Origin: Histomonas meleagridis
Lineage: Eukaryota; Parabasalia; Tritrichomonadida; Dientamoebidae
Direction: 5' to 3'
Assembly (NCBI GenBank): GCA_020186115.1
Contig: WSYJ01000092.1
Location: forward strand, 594,001 to 658,000
Length of the DNA stretch: 64,000 bases
A model generated the notes under the pieces. It made no database searches. It was given only the letters and a program-made list of their open reading frames with translations, and was not told the origin of the DNA. Shown here in pieces: positions 41,249-51,885 of this stretch; the stretch's first letter is position 1, and each line of letters begins with the position of its first letter. The position numbers and the translations under genes are program-made.

Positions 41249-41551
41249 CTTTGGTAATAAAAGGCTTAATAGTATGTTTTCAAGTATTATTAATAATTCA
41301 TATCAATTGGTAAAAATCAGACTATAAAATATATTTTGTACTGCCTCAATTTTTTATAACATTCAATTTAAAATCCAATTCTTTTAATATTTTAAAGGGG
41401 GTTTTTTTTTTTTTTCCCTTCATATTTTAACATAAAATTTAAATCACAAAAATTAGTTGTAGATAATTTAGATCATAAAATAGAACTAAAATATATAAAT
41501 GTACAAATATTCCAATATGAATATTTACACTTTAATTAATGAAAAAAAAAT
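41249..41551. other. Intergenic with G5T14C3 stretch
   Basis: AT-rich gap with a homopolymer block (GGGGG, a run of T, CCC) near 41396-41419. No gene. Confidence 0.5.
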
Positions 41552-41630
41552 GTTCACCGTGGGGTTCGAACCCACGCCCTCTCGGACTAGTGCCTTAAAC
41601 TAGCGCCTTGGACCACTCGGCCAGATGAAC
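41552..41630 (-). tRNA. tRNA-Leu (anticodon AAG)
   Basis: 79 bases on the minus strand fold as a class II tRNA. The acceptor stem pairs GTTCATC with GGTGAAC, the anticodon stem CTAGT/ACTAG encloses loop TTAAGGC with anticodon AAG, a long variable arm follows, and the T arm is GTGGG-TTCGAAC-CCCAC. A T run (poly-A on the plus strand) directly downstream is a Pol III terminator. Decodes CTT and, by inosine at position 34, CTC/CTA. Identical to the copy at 42121-42199 in the opposite direction. Confidence 0.95.
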
Positions 41631-42120
41631 TTTCGATTCTGTCTTTTTATTATATATTGATAAGCAATTTCAAAACTAGATTTTAAAATAAAAACTGACG
41701 ATGAAGCATTTTTTTTTATGCTGTTAAATGTTTCAAATATTTGCTTACGAATGGGCAAAAGTAAGCAATACATGTGGATATGAATTATACTTGCAGGTGA
41801 ATATGAAGAAATAATTTATTTTTAGTAACAAAATTATTTGTATTTTAGAGATGTATATAGGACTATCATAAAACAAAATTGGAAAAATCATAATTTTAGT
41901 GGTATTGGGTGAAAAATTATGAAATTTTAATATTTTTGTTGAAAAATAAAGATCTGATTATTACAACCATCAAAACATAAAATATTTTCATTCAACGATG
42001 TTTTCATAAAATAAATCCAATTTTAATAAATATATTCGAAGGAATATTTAAATTTATTTTAAACATAATAGAAACTCTTTATAATTATATATAAATATAT
42101 AATTAAAATTTTAATCGAAA
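41631..42120. other. Spacer between inverted tRNA genes
   Basis: 490 bases, AT-rich, with no gene. The 5' flanks of both tRNAs share AATCGAAAG directly before the mature start, which extends the inverted repeat slightly beyond the tRNA. Confidence 0.6.
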
Positions 42121-42199
42121 GTTCATCTGGCCGAGTGGTCCAAGGCGCTAGTTTAAGGCACTAGTCCGAGAGGGCGTGGGTTCGAACCCCACGGTGAAC
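42121..42199 (+). tRNA. tRNA-Leu (anticodon AAG), second copy
   Basis: Same 79-base sequence as the minus-strand copy, including anticodon AAG and the long variable arm. It is followed by a T6 run and a second T run that should stop Pol III. The two copies point away from each other. Confidence 0.95.
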
Positions 42200-42889
42200 A
42201 TTTTTTCTTATTTTTTTTACCTTTTTCTCTTTGATTTAAATGATTTGTTCAAATTAGAATGTTTGTACATTTTTATAACAAGTTCATATTGACTTTGATA
42301 TTTTATATTTTTCATTATGAAATTTAATTTTTATAAATAATTTTATACACATAGATATATCTATATATTTTTATAAAAACATTAATATTATTCAAATACT
42401 TCAGAATTAAATTCATTTTAACAACCATAACTAATAAGTAATTTTAAATTTTCTTATATTTGCAATAATATCGAATATGAGATGAGATATCTTTATTGTT
42501 GGATTTTTTTTTATTTTATCGATATTTCAAAAACCTACAAAAAAAGATTGAAGTTATTTCATTTTTGTCTTCAAATTAATCTGATAAAGCACATGAATTT
42601 TTGAAGTTCAGCAAAAATCTTATAAGATCATTTATCGAATGTTTTTCTAAAAAGTCGACTTGAGGGGTAATATTTTGACAAAACAGGAAATTTTCATTCA
42701 AAAAGTATTCCAAAATTTATCTGCTTTAATGCCAACCTTGGCTGGAAAATTCAAATTTGGTTTCTAAAAAAAGCAAAACTTCCCATAAATTTTGACAGAG
42801 AGCCGATATCCTGCTGACTTCACCTCGCATTCAAAAAGCTGGTTTGACCAAAAAATTGAACGAAATTTGGTCAAAATAAATTATCCACA
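42200..42889. other. Upstream region of polyubiquitin
   Basis: AT-rich, no gene. The last 120 bases have mixed composition and lead to the Inr-like site at 42890. I see no other motif with confidence. Confidence 0.5.
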
Positions 42890-42898
42890 TCATTTTTG
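42890..42898 (+). promoter_or_regulatory. Inr-like element TCATTTTTG of polyubiquitin
   Basis: TCATTTTTG ends three bases before the ATG at 42902. This is a very good match to the trichomonad initiator, implying a leader of about ten bases. Confidence 0.6.
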
Positions 42899-42901
42899 TT
42901 C

Positions 42902-43591
42902 ATGCAAATCTTTGTTAAGACACTCACTGGAAAACACATTACACTTGAAGTCGAACCAACTGATCGTATCGAAGATGTCAAGTCCAAGATCCAAGATAAG
43001 GAAGGTATCCCACCAGATCAACAACGTCTTATCTTTGCTGGTAAACAACTCGAAGATGGCAACACACTTCAAGATTACTCCATTCAAAAGGACTCCACAC
43101 TCCACTTAGTTCTTCGTCTTCGTGGTGGTATGCAAATTTTCGTCAAGACCCTCACAGGCAAGCACATCACACTTGAAGTCGAACCAACTGATCGTATCGA
43201 AGATGTTAAGTCCAAGATTCAAGATAAGGAAGGTATCCCACCAGATCAACAACGTTTAATTTTCGCTGGTAAACAACTCGAAGATGGAAACACACTCCAA
43301 GACTACTCCATCCAAAAGGATTCAACACTCCATCTCGTTCTTCGTCTTCGTGGTGGTATGCAAATCTTCGTTAAAACACTCACAGGCAAGCACATCACAC
43401 TTGAAGTCGAACCAACTGATCGTATCGAAGATGTTAAGTCCAAGATTCAAGATAAGGAAGGTATCCCACCAGATCAACAACGTCTTATCTTTGCTGGTAA
43501 GCAACTCGAAGATGGCAACACACTTCAAGATTACTCCATCCAAAAGGACTCCACACTCCACTTAGTTCTTCGTCTTCGTGGTGGCTTTTAA
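42902..43591 (+). CDS. Polyubiquitin, three units
   Basis: Three head-to-tail 76-residue ubiquitins followed by one extra Phe, 229 residues in all. All units are identical in protein: K6, K11, K27, K29, K33, K48 and K63 are kept and each ends LRGG. Compared with human ubiquitin I count nine differences (T12H, S20T, T22R, N25D, A28S, R54N, S57Q, N60S, E64D), a set like that of trichomonad ubiquitin. The DNA of the units differs only at synonymous sites, as expected from concerted evolution under strong constraint. Codon use is more GC-rich than in neighbours, as for a highly expressed gene. The frame reaches back to 42896 through TTG, but the ATG begins the ubiquitin. Confidence 0.98.
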   Translation: MQIFVKTLTGKHITLEVEPTDRIEDVKSKIQDKEGIPPDQQRLIFAGKQLEDGNTLQDYSIQKDSTLHLVLRLRGGMQIFVKTLTGKHITLEVEPTDRIEDVKSKIQDKEGIPPDQQRLIFAGKQLEDGNTLQDYSIQKDSTLHLVLRLRGGMQIFVKTLTGKHITLEVEPTDRIEDVKSKIQDKEGIPPDQQRLIFAGKQLEDGNTLQDYSIQKDSTLHLVLRLRGGF

Positions 43592-43694
43592 GTAAGCTAA
43601 ACACCAATTCAAAATTTTTGCTTCTTTTGTCATTTTTATTTTCTTTGAAAATTTTTGTCATTTTGTAAATCTTCTTTTGTTCTGAGCCAAACAG

Positions 43695-46289
43695 TTGCAA
43701 CGTTCTTCTTATAAGAAGCAGTGGAAGACTGGCTTTGTCGCAAGCATTGAAGAACAAATTAAAACAGTTCTAATTATAAATTCAAATGATATTTATAATA
43801 TATATTTTCCAAAATATGGAAATCATTCATATTGTAATAAATGGATTAATAATTTATTTCAAATAGCTACAAGTACCGGGAAATTCGAACGTGTTGACAT
43901 CAGGCTTAAAAAAAAAACAAGATTATTTCCGAATCGTCAACCTACAAGTCAAGCTTCATTTCTTTTACCATCATTCATCCCAGCAGATCAGAAACTAACA
44001 ATTGCTCAAGCTTCTTTAGCAAATCTGCTACAAGCTATACCAATTCAAATCCTACAGAAACCAATCGAAGATCCAATTCTTCCTAAAAAAATTATTGAAA
44101 GGAAATCTAGAATAATGCAATCATTTTCTCCTGGATATATTTCATCCAAGTATAATCGTTGTAGTATTCTTCATAATTTTATTGTTGATACATTTACAAA
44201 TACATTTACCATTGAAGATATCCTTCAACGAATTAGTGTAGATCTTTACTTTAAGATCATAGGAACTTCTGAAGTTCCAGAAGTATTCCTTAAGGAACCA
44301 AAGCTTCGTTTTCTTCTTTGTTCGTTTCTTCCTAAACGTATTCAACAGCAAATTCAGTACAACGATCCAACACAAATTTTGAAATCACTCCTTCAAAAAT
44401 TAACGCGTAAACCATTCTTTTTAATAACTTCATTAGGTGGCGACCGTTATAAAATCAACCGCATATTAAGTTTTGAATGTCAGGGCACCAAAGTAAACTG
44501 TCAAAATTTGAATGAAACCGTTTGGCGGTTTATTGAAATGACTGATTTGCTCAATTATTGTGACTCTTTTTCTATTAATTTATGGATAAAAAATTGGTCA
44601 ATAAAGAAATTGGATACAAATAAAAACAATTGTAAATACATTATAGCAAAGCTGTTAAATTTACAACAAAAAACAACATCAAAATATTTTATAAATAAAT
44701 TAATTGAGAAATTTGGTTATGAAAGAGATGTCATTAAATATCGAATTGATAAAATTCCAGAAAGGATCGATGAAAACATATTAAAATTTTCGAAATCATT
44801 AATTGATTTCACAGATAACTTTAATACATTAATCGAATTTAATGAGCCCGAAAAAGACGAAATTTTATATTCAACAATAGCATTATCTAAAATTACAATT
44901 AATGGTTATATTCATTGTAAACCAATACAATGGAAATATATTACAAATAAAATTCGTGAACAATTTAATATTCAAATTGATGCAAAAAATATTTTTGGAA
45001 ATAATAAACAAAATTTATTTTACATATCAAAATATCAAAATATTTTGTGTCATTTTTTACAAGAAATGCATAAACCAGTTATTAATTCTGAAAACTATGA
45101 ATTAACAACAACGCAAATGTTAACATATTTTTCGATACAGAACATCCAAACGAAAGTTTCGCCATTTATAAGTGAACTAGCGGAAGCACTTAAACGTATT
45201 ATAATTTCAATTAAAAATGATCCGCCTCCAAAAAGTGTCATTGAAATTTTACAAAATTTTGATTGGACAAATTGTTCGACTGATTCATTAGTTTTATTAA
45301 GACTTTTAGGGTTTACAAGTAAATTACGAATATTATATCATCAAGAAACAAAAAGATATATTAAAACAAATGATTTTTTTGATCAAATCCAAAAAATAAT
45401 TGATGATATTATATGTACATCAAAAGATATAATTCCAGATTTACCAACAACATTAAGCTTTGGGTCATTATATTACATTTTAAACACGGATTGTATTGAC
45501 TTTTATTTTCACCAAAAAAATTCATCGAAAGAAATCTTTCGAATGAAAATAAACAAAATTCCAAATCCAAATTTACCAAATATTCATCAAGAAGAAAACA
45601 TTCATAAGGAAACAAAGAATAAAAATGAATTCCAAAGTAATCAAATTCTTTTATCGAAAGCTTTTGTTGAAATTCCATTAATTATATTACAAATTTATGA
45701 GAATTCTTCAATAAGTTTTCATCAAATTACAAAGTTATGTTATGGATGTGTTTTACATAATGGATATAAAGGAATTGACTTAAAAAGATTAAACGAAATT
45801 TTCCCGGAAAACCAAAAATTATTAATAAAATCATTGAATTTTTTGGAAGAATTCGATTTTATAAAACAAAAAAATTCTTTAAATGTTTTACCAATTTTCG
45901 TCGTAGATGATGAAATGATAAAATTACATTATTGGGATGACATAGAAAATAAACAAGATGAAAAATTGTTGAAAAAAATTAAGTTGGAAATTTTCGAATT
46001 AATAGAATTTCATCCTGGAATTGAAATTATGGAAATTGTTTATTCATTTCCAAACGTTTCTATAAATGATGTCCTATCGGTGCTTAACGTTCTGCAACTC
46101 GATGAGGCCGTTTACTCAATAACATCAAAAAACGATAACTCCGACACACTTTTTGAAAGTGAATTGAATTTGCCGATAAATGAATTGGATGAACTTGAGT
46201 TGCTTTTAAACATCTATAATGGAATAAATCTTGAAGAACGAGTACAAACAAACTTCTACCCAACGGAAGCAGGAGCTCTTCATCTATAA
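43695..46289 (+). CDS. Large protein, possibly TFIIIC-like; no ATG for 140 codons
   Basis: Open frame of about 864 codons. The first ATG in frame is near 44115 (codon 141), yet the preceding 140 codons look like real protein (FFPxxx-type hydrophobic pattern, KTRLFPNRQPTSQASFLLPSFIP), so a start has been lost, a base is missing upstream, or a non-ATG or spliced start is used. Several stretches resemble winged-helix folds (TIEDILQRISVDLYFKI; LFELIEF-type end ELIEFHPGIEIMEIVYSFPNVSINDVLSVLNVLQLDEAVYS), and the end FYPTEAGALHL is preceded by an acidic stretch. This recalls the B-block binding subunit of TFIIIC, but the similarity is weak and the function should be treated as unknown. Confidence 0.55.
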   Translation: MQRSSYKKQWKTGFVASIEEQIKTVLIINSNDIYNIYFPKYGNHSYCNKWINNLFQIATSTGKFERVDIRLKKKTRLFPNRQPTSQASFLLPSFIPADQKLTIAQASLANLLQAIPIQILQKPIEDPILPKKIIERKSRIMQSFSPGYISSKYNRCSILHNFIVDTFTNTFTIEDILQRISVDLYFKIIGTSEVPEVFLKEPKLRFLLCSFLPKRIQQQIQYNDPTQILKSLLQKLTRKPFFLITSLGGDRYKINRILSFECQGTKVNCQNLNETVWRFIEMTDLLNYCDSFSINLWIKNWSIKKLDTNKNNCKYIIAKLLNLQQKTTSKYFINKLIEKFGYERDVIKYRIDKIPERIDENILKFSKSLIDFTDNFNTLIEFNEPEKDEILYSTIALSKITINGYIHCKPIQWKYITNKIREQFNIQIDAKNIFGNNKQNLFYISKYQNILCHFLQEMHKPVINSENYELTTTQMLTYFSIQNIQTKVSPFISELAEALKRIIISIKNDPPPKSVIEILQNFDWTNCSTDSLVLLRLLGFTSKLRILYHQETKRYIKTNDFFDQIQKIIDDIICTSKDIIPDLPTTLSFGSLYYILNTDCIDFYFHQKNSSKEIFRMKINKIPNPNLPNIHQEENIHKETKNKNEFQSNQILLSKAFVEIPLIILQIYENSSISFHQITKLCYGCVLHNGYKGIDLKRLNEIFPENQKLLIKSLNFLEEFDFIKQKNSLNVLPIFVVDDEMIKLHYWDDIENKQDEKLLKKIKLEIFELIEFHPGIEIMEIVYSFPNVSINDVLSVLNVLQLDEAVYSITSKNDNSDTLFESELNLPINELDELELLLNIYNGINLEERVQTNFYPTEAGALHL

Positions 46290-46475
46290 ATGTTATTTAT
46301 ATTTTAGTAAATGTTGATACATATAATATTTTTTGTAATCGTTATTAGCAAATTGTATTCTTTTTTTGAGGATAAAATGATTAGATCTAATAATGTGTTT
46401 ATTTGCGAAAATTTCATTGTTTTGTGAGTGAAATAAAATTTTGTCATTTAACATAGAACTCAATCGGTCTGACAA

Positions 46476-49400
46476 ATGGAAGCTGAAATAAAGTTTGAAG
46501 AATCTCAACCACTTAAAGACTATTTAAATCAAGAGCACATTACTTCAATTGTTAATTCAGCAAATCGTGAACAATATTTCGTTTTTGTTACAGATCAATT
46601 TTATCCACTTTATTATAACATAGAAAACTCTATTATACGAAAATTCACAGGAAAAGCAAAGACTATTTCACACCCAATTTGTGTTGATATATCAGCTGAT
46701 AGGCAATATGTTGCTACTGGACATGATGATGGTACAATAATTCTTTGGGCATTTTCTAAAGGTCTTTATTATATAAAGGAACATAGGCAAATACACCAAA
46801 ATCCCATTTCTCATGTTAAATTTGGCAAAAATTCACAAATAATTTTTTCTGCAGATTCTACTGGTATTATAACAGTTATTCATGTTTCACTTCTTTTTAA
46901 TATCATAATGTTTAAAGAAGAGTTAGTTTATAGTGGAAAATCTGTTGTAATGCAATTAATTTTGTCCTCATTTAATTCACCATTTCCTATTGGTTTTATA
47001 GTATTTCCAACCAAATACATTGTATTTAATCCAGATGGTGATTCTCAAAACTTTGTTATTACGGAATCTGAAACATTTTTCAATTCAATTCATATCTCAT
47101 TAATTTCACGTCCTAGAGATATATTTTTCGCACTTACATCTGGTAACGCCATTAATGTGAATCAGATGACTACACCATCACGTATATTTTCAATTCTTAA
47201 AAAAGAAGAACAAGATGGTGAAATTCACTCATTAGTTTTCCTTTCACAATCTTTGCTCGCATACTTAACGTTCACCGGGACGATGGCCATGATGACCGTT
47301 AACGGCGAAATCATTTGTCGAAGTAGTTCAGAAAAATTATTATCAATTGTTAATCAAATTCGAGATGTTCATTGTTATAATGAGAAGATGATCATATCTG
47401 TTGTTAATGGCTTATATACCTTTTCATTTTTACCATTTGATGAAATGATTACCAAATATTCAACTAATGGAAATTATACAAAAGCGTTTGAATTCATAAC
47501 AGATATATGTATTGGCTCTAAACAAAACTTTGTAGGCATTCCAAATAATCCTTCACAAAAGCGAGTAATGATTTATGAATTAATCAAAAAACTTTCGATT
47601 GAATATTTAGAAGAAACATTTCGAAAAGAAGATAAAGATATAATATTACAAAACTTCCAATACATATCATATACCATTTCCACACTTGACTTTTTTGATT
47701 TTTTGACGACTGATTTATATGATTTATTTAAAGATAAACAATTACTTGATATATATTTCGAAGGAATATTTCAGAATAATTCGCAATTCACTGAATATTT
47801 AACATCGGAATTCTTTGATAAATATTTTAATTATTTACAAACAAATAATAAATTAGAAGAAAATGAAGAGAAAATTCTTATGTTTAAATTTAATGAAGAA
47901 ACGTCAGAAAAACTTTTATCAATTTCATTAAAGTATAATCTTCATAAACTATTAGCAAAATTAAGTGCGAGTAAACCAGAACAATTAATATTAACATATT
48001 CATTTGTTAAAGATCAAGAACATTTAACCAAATTTATAAATTCATTATTTACCAAACAATTCAACATTGAAAATAAATCACTTTTACGTGTGTTAACAAT
48101 AATTTGGTTAATGACACCAAATGACGAAGGTAAATATTATCGACTTCAAACATATTTTAATAATAATTGGGAATTTGCGCATAAATTCATAAAAACATTA
48201 ATAAAAACATTACCATTACATTTATCGAATGAAACAACATTAGAAATCCAACATTTAATAGAAGCAGTATTACAAATATTAACAAATGCTGAATATAAAA
48301 TAGCTGAACCATTTCTAAATCAAATAATACCAATAACACAAACACTTAATTTCCAATTTTATAAAGATTCAATTCAACATATCTTAAAATGGATATTTCA
48401 ATCATCACAACCAATTATCCTTCGACAAAACATATTAAATGAAATACTTCGCCAATATCCAAATCTTATACCGAATGATTTATTACAACAATTATGTGAA
48501 CAAGCAGGTTTTATTGATACTATTATGCAAACATATTTACCGACTAAATCATATTCTAAGATATTAAACATAATGTTTTTACATAAAGAAATGCGTCCAA
48601 TGATATTTGAGTTCATTGAACAATACATTAAAGATTATAATGAAATACGTAATGCAATTTTAACACATATATCATTATTAGTATTATATGATGCAAATAA
48701 AACTGCGTCATTTATAAACTTATATTTCCCTAACTTAAGTAATGATATTATTGAATTATTACCATCGAAACAAAAACTTTTATATTTAAATTCATTATTC
48801 GAATGTTCTGATTCCGTTGAAATTAATCAAAAGTATTTAATGACGTTATTTAAATTAATAATACAATATCAACCAACAAATGCTTCATCATTCTTAAAGA
48901 AATATATTGATTATATGAATATCGATGAAGCACAACAAATTAGTATGAATCGAATTGATTGTCAAATCCAAATCAAAATCCATAAACAACAATATAAAGA
49001 AGCAGTAGAAGAAATTGGACTAGAAATCGAACGAACATTATTAGAGTTCATTGAGTCAGATTCCGATGTATTACCATATTCGATCGAAGACTTAGATAAT
49101 TATCCGATATTAATACCATCAATGGAATGTGTTAACACAGCGATATATTTATTAGAAGAGATTAAAGATCAAAAACATAAACGTTATCAAAAGATGTATT
49201 TAAGTTTCCAATTCCCAATGTATCATTCACAATTTGCTAAGCCAAATATTGCCAAAACGGTCACATTAATCTTTTCATATTTCATAGTTTCATCATTAAA
49301 AGAAATCGACACTTATCATTCATTCTGTATATTAGCGATACATTTCTCTGGATTAAATCAATTACAATATAATGAAATCATTAATAATATATTTAATCAA

Positions 49401-49916
49401 GTGAATTATAAGAAAAGTTTATCGAAAGGTTTAGAAGAATTATTAATATCTGATTGTATCGAGTTAATAGATAAAGCATTTCTAAACGAAACAAAAGGTA
49501 TAGAAATCGATACTATTAATTGCGATATATGTTTAGGTTCGTTGTCAAGAAAAAATGATAACGTCGAATTGTTCCATTGCGGTCATGCATTCCATTCAAG
49601 TTGCATCGGGAAATTAAAGAAATGTCCAATATGTGCAAACATTAAAAAGGACTGCAGACCTGACTATAACGTGGATGATGATATGGCACCAAAGAAATTG
49701 TCAATGCGAAGAGTGCAACAATTAATGAGAAGAATGGAATTCGCGTTGAAAAGGAATTTTAATAATAACATTAAGGAAAACGAAAATAGAAAACTGAAAA
49801 CGGAAACTTTCTTCGATGATAAACAATATAAAAATAAAAATGTGGGAAACGGTAATAAAATTTCATTGGGAGAAATGGAATTCCCTTTGAGACTAATCAA
49901 TATAGAAATCGAGTAA
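46476..49916 (+). CDS. VPS8: Vps8-like CORVET subunit with RING-H2 end
   Basis: 1146 residues. The amino part (about 20-330) is a WD40-type propeller with VDISADRQYVATGHDDGTII and the Vps8-like sequence HQNPISHVKFGKNSQIIFSA then LLFNIIMFKEELVYSGKSVVMQL. A long alpha-solenoid follows. Near 1015-1055 is a RING-H2: CDICLGSL, then FHCGHAFHSSC, then CPIC, with all eight metal ligands. Vps8 is the Rab5-binding subunit of the CORVET tether on early endosomes. Vps41 and Vps11 share the layout; the WD40 motifs favour Vps8. The basic tail after the RING is longer than usual. ATG at 46476 is the first in frame, preceded by CTCAATCGGTCTGACAA. Confidence 0.78.
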   Translation: MEAEIKFEESQPLKDYLNQEHITSIVNSANREQYFVFVTDQFYPLYYNIENSIIRKFTGKAKTISHPICVDISADRQYVATGHDDGTIILWAFSKGLYYIKEHRQIHQNPISHVKFGKNSQIIFSADSTGIITVIHVSLLFNIIMFKEELVYSGKSVVMQLILSSFNSPFPIGFIVFPTKYIVFNPDGDSQNFVITESETFFNSIHISLISRPRDIFFALTSGNAINVNQMTTPSRIFSILKKEEQDGEIHSLVFLSQSLLAYLTFTGTMAMMTVNGEIICRSSSEKLLSIVNQIRDVHCYNEKMIISVVNGLYTFSFLPFDEMITKYSTNGNYTKAFEFITDICIGSKQNFVGIPNNPSQKRVMIYELIKKLSIEYLEETFRKEDKDIILQNFQYISYTISTLDFFDFLTTDLYDLFKDKQLLDIYFEGIFQNNSQFTEYLTSEFFDKYFNYLQTNNKLEENEEKILMFKFNEETSEKLLSISLKYNLHKLLAKLSASKPEQLILTYSFVKDQEHLTKFINSLFTKQFNIENKSLLRVLTIIWLMTPNDEGKYYRLQTYFNNNWEFAHKFIKTLIKTLPLHLSNETTLEIQHLIEAVLQILTNAEYKIAEPFLNQIIPITQTLNFQFYKDSIQHILKWIFQSSQPIILRQNILNEILRQYPNLIPNDLLQQLCEQAGFIDTIMQTYLPTKSYSKILNIMFLHKEMRPMIFEFIEQYIKDYNEIRNAILTHISLLVLYDANKTASFINLYFPNLSNDIIELLPSKQKLLYLNSLFECSDSVEINQKYLMTLFKLIIQYQPTNASSFLKKYIDYMNIDEAQQISMNRIDCQIQIKIHKQQYKEAVEEIGLEIERTLLEFIESDSDVLPYSIEDLDNYPILIPSMECVNTAIYLLEEIKDQKHKRYQKMYLSFQFPMYHSQFAKPNIAKTVTLIFSYFIVSSLKEIDTYHSFCILAIHFSGLNQLQYNEIINNIFNQVNYKKSLSKGLEELLISDCIELIDKAFLNETKGIEIDTINCDICLGSLSRKNDNVELFHCGHAFHSSCIGKLKKCPICANIKKDCRPDYNVDDDMAPKKLSMRRVQQLMRRMEFALKRNFNNNIKENENRKLKTETFFDDKQYKNKNVGNGNKISLGEMEFPLRLINIEIE

Positions 49917-50693
49917 CAACATTCAGCCGGAAATAAACATTATTTCTATTGGAACATGTTTTTGTGTTTAAGTCTGTCTGCAAAATACTTTTTACTAGTG
50001 CAAAACTTATTATTATTTATATTGGAACATGTTTTGGTGTTTAATTTTGTCTGCAAAATTCTTTTTACTAGTGCAAAACTTATTATTTCTATTGGAACAT
50101 GTTTTCGTGTTTATTAAAGGGTGCGAAATAATTTGAAAAAATATTTTGAAATACTAAATTATAAAATAAGATATATAAAGATTTTTCGTTTTAATATTAT
50201 TACCTTTTTGTTCAGGAAGTTTAGCAATATTACTTCTAATACTTTGCATAAAGATCACTAATAAGGTTCAAATTATTTGTATTATGAATATTCTAGAATT
50301 ATGAATAATACATAAGACAATATCTAAACATAAAATATTCTTAGCAAATGCAAAAGTATAAATAAAAAATTATAATTAAACACTAAAACTATCAAATTAA
50401 TTTCTTCTCCAAAATGTGATAAAACACCATCGACAGATTTGCAATTTCACTTTGTTCAGTATTTTGCGCGCACAATAATGTTGTTTAATATAATCAAAAT
50501 TTCCAAATTAAATTTTAAAACATTAATTAAACAAAACATACAACACACATAAAAAATAAACGCGTTAACTTCAATTCCTTCTTTATTTAGCATTAACATC
50601 ACAATATCCCCCATACTAAATATAAAAGCACAAATTTATTATCACCATAAATAATTTTATTTGTTTTTATTTATTAATTTATTTCCTTTGAAA
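49917..50693. other. Convergent gap with 72-bp tandem repeat
   Basis: No gene. It begins with 2.3 copies of a unit of about 72 bases (separate entry) and continues as AT-rich DNA between the 3' ends of Vps8 and ARF. Confidence 0.6.
49940..50114 (+). repeat. 72-bp tandem repeat, 2.3 copies
   Basis: The unit starts TATTGGAACATGTTTT and includes GTCTGCAAAAT and ACTAGTGCAAAACTTATT. Starts lie at 49948, 50021 and 50091 (spacings 73 and 70). Copies differ by a few bases and one short indel. Confidence 0.8.
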
Positions 50694-51242
50694 TCAATTT
50701 TTTTTCTTGTTGATTTGTTCACCAAGCCAATCTAATCCTTCATATAAACCATCTCCAGTCGTTGCACACGTCCCTTGAACTTGCCATGGACGATTCGTTA
50801 TCCTATTAAGTCCTAATCTATCCCCCAATTCTCTTGGTTTGATCGCATTAGGAAGATCTTGCTTATTCGCATATACAAGTAAAACAGCTTCTCGTAACTC
50901 ATCTTCTTCAAGAAGTTTCTGTAAAACATCACGTGCTTCATCAATTCGGCCAATATCGTTAGAATCAACAACAAAAATAAGTCCTTGTGAATTATGAAAA
51001 TAGTGACGCCAAAGTGGTCGAATTTTATCTTGACCTCCAACATCCCAAACATTCATATTCAATCCTTTATATTCAATAGTTTCAACATTAAAACCAATCG
51101 TTGGAATTGTTGTTACATGTTCTCCAAGTTTAAGTTTATATAAAACTGTTGTTTTTCCTGCGGCATCAAGTCCTAACATAAGAATTCGCATTTCCCTGTT
51201 CTTGAACCACTTATTATAAATACTACTAAAGAGTAAACCCAT
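50694..51242 (-). CDS. ARF1: ADP-ribosylation factor (ARF1-type)
   Basis: 182 residues, the usual ARF length. MG at the start allows myristoylation. G1 is GLDAAGKT, switch [11 protein letters not shown]3 [14 protein letters not shown]4 NKQD, G5 CATTG. ARF1 recruits coat proteins and lipid enzymes to the Golgi. The TCATTTTTC element directly before ATGGG supports the start. No lesion. Similarity is very high to other eukaryotic ARFs, so the call is firm. Confidence 0.97.
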   Translation of the reverse strand: MGLLFSSIYNKWFKNREMRILMLGLDAAGKTTVLYKLKLGEHVTTIPTIGFNVETIEYKGLNMNVWDVGGQDKIRPLWRHYFHNSQGLIFVVDSNDIGRIDEARDVLQKLLEEDELREAVLLVYANKQDLPNAIKPRELGDRLGLNRITNRPWQVQGTCATTGDGLYEGLDWLGEQINKKKN

Positions 51243-51245
51243 TTG

Positions 51246-51253
51246 AAAAATGA
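51246..51253 (-). promoter_or_regulatory. Inr-like element TCATTTTT of ARF
   Basis: On the minus strand TCATTTTTCAAATGGG places the initiator about eight bases before the ATG at 51242. Confidence 0.55.
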
Positions 51254-51885
51254 TATGTTTTCATGGTTTGATTTCATCATGAAACAAATTTCCATCTGAC
51301 CAAAATCAAACATGACGATAGGAAAAGTTGATTTCAAATTTTTCTGTGCAAAACGATAAAACATATCTGATTTTTGACAAATGATTTGTTTTTGAATAAT
51401 ATTATTCTGTTTTTTATAACAACCGTCAACACCTTGAGAAACGATTAGGCATCATCTTATGAAAACCAGAAAATGCCCAATAATTTATCAAGAAATAAGC
51501 AACCACTCTTTCCCATTTTTTTTTACAATATTAATGAATTAATATCACCTAAGTTCAAAATTTTCTTAGCAATTCAGAAATGAAAATAACAATAATTTTT
51601 CACTAAATAACACTATGGTGGTAATTCTCGAATATTGATTGAGACATATTTGCAGGAGATTTCAAGGAACATAAATTCATGAATATTTGAAACTTTTAAT
51701 ATGCATATGTTTAATAAAATCGGATTTTTACTTTTTATCATTAAAAGACTTTTTAATATATACTATATCCTAACCATAGCCATATTGATAAATTTTATTC
51801 TCCAATCCAAAAATAAATGCTTTAATCTTCATATGGCCAAAATAATTTTTCATTAAAAGAAAATTGTAATATTTTAAGTATAATT
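51254..51885. other. Intergenic, no gene
   Basis: About 630 bases, AT-rich, between two minus-strand genes. ATAACAACCGTCAACAC near 51415 has an AACCG core that may belong to the ARF promoter. Nothing else. Confidence 0.45.
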
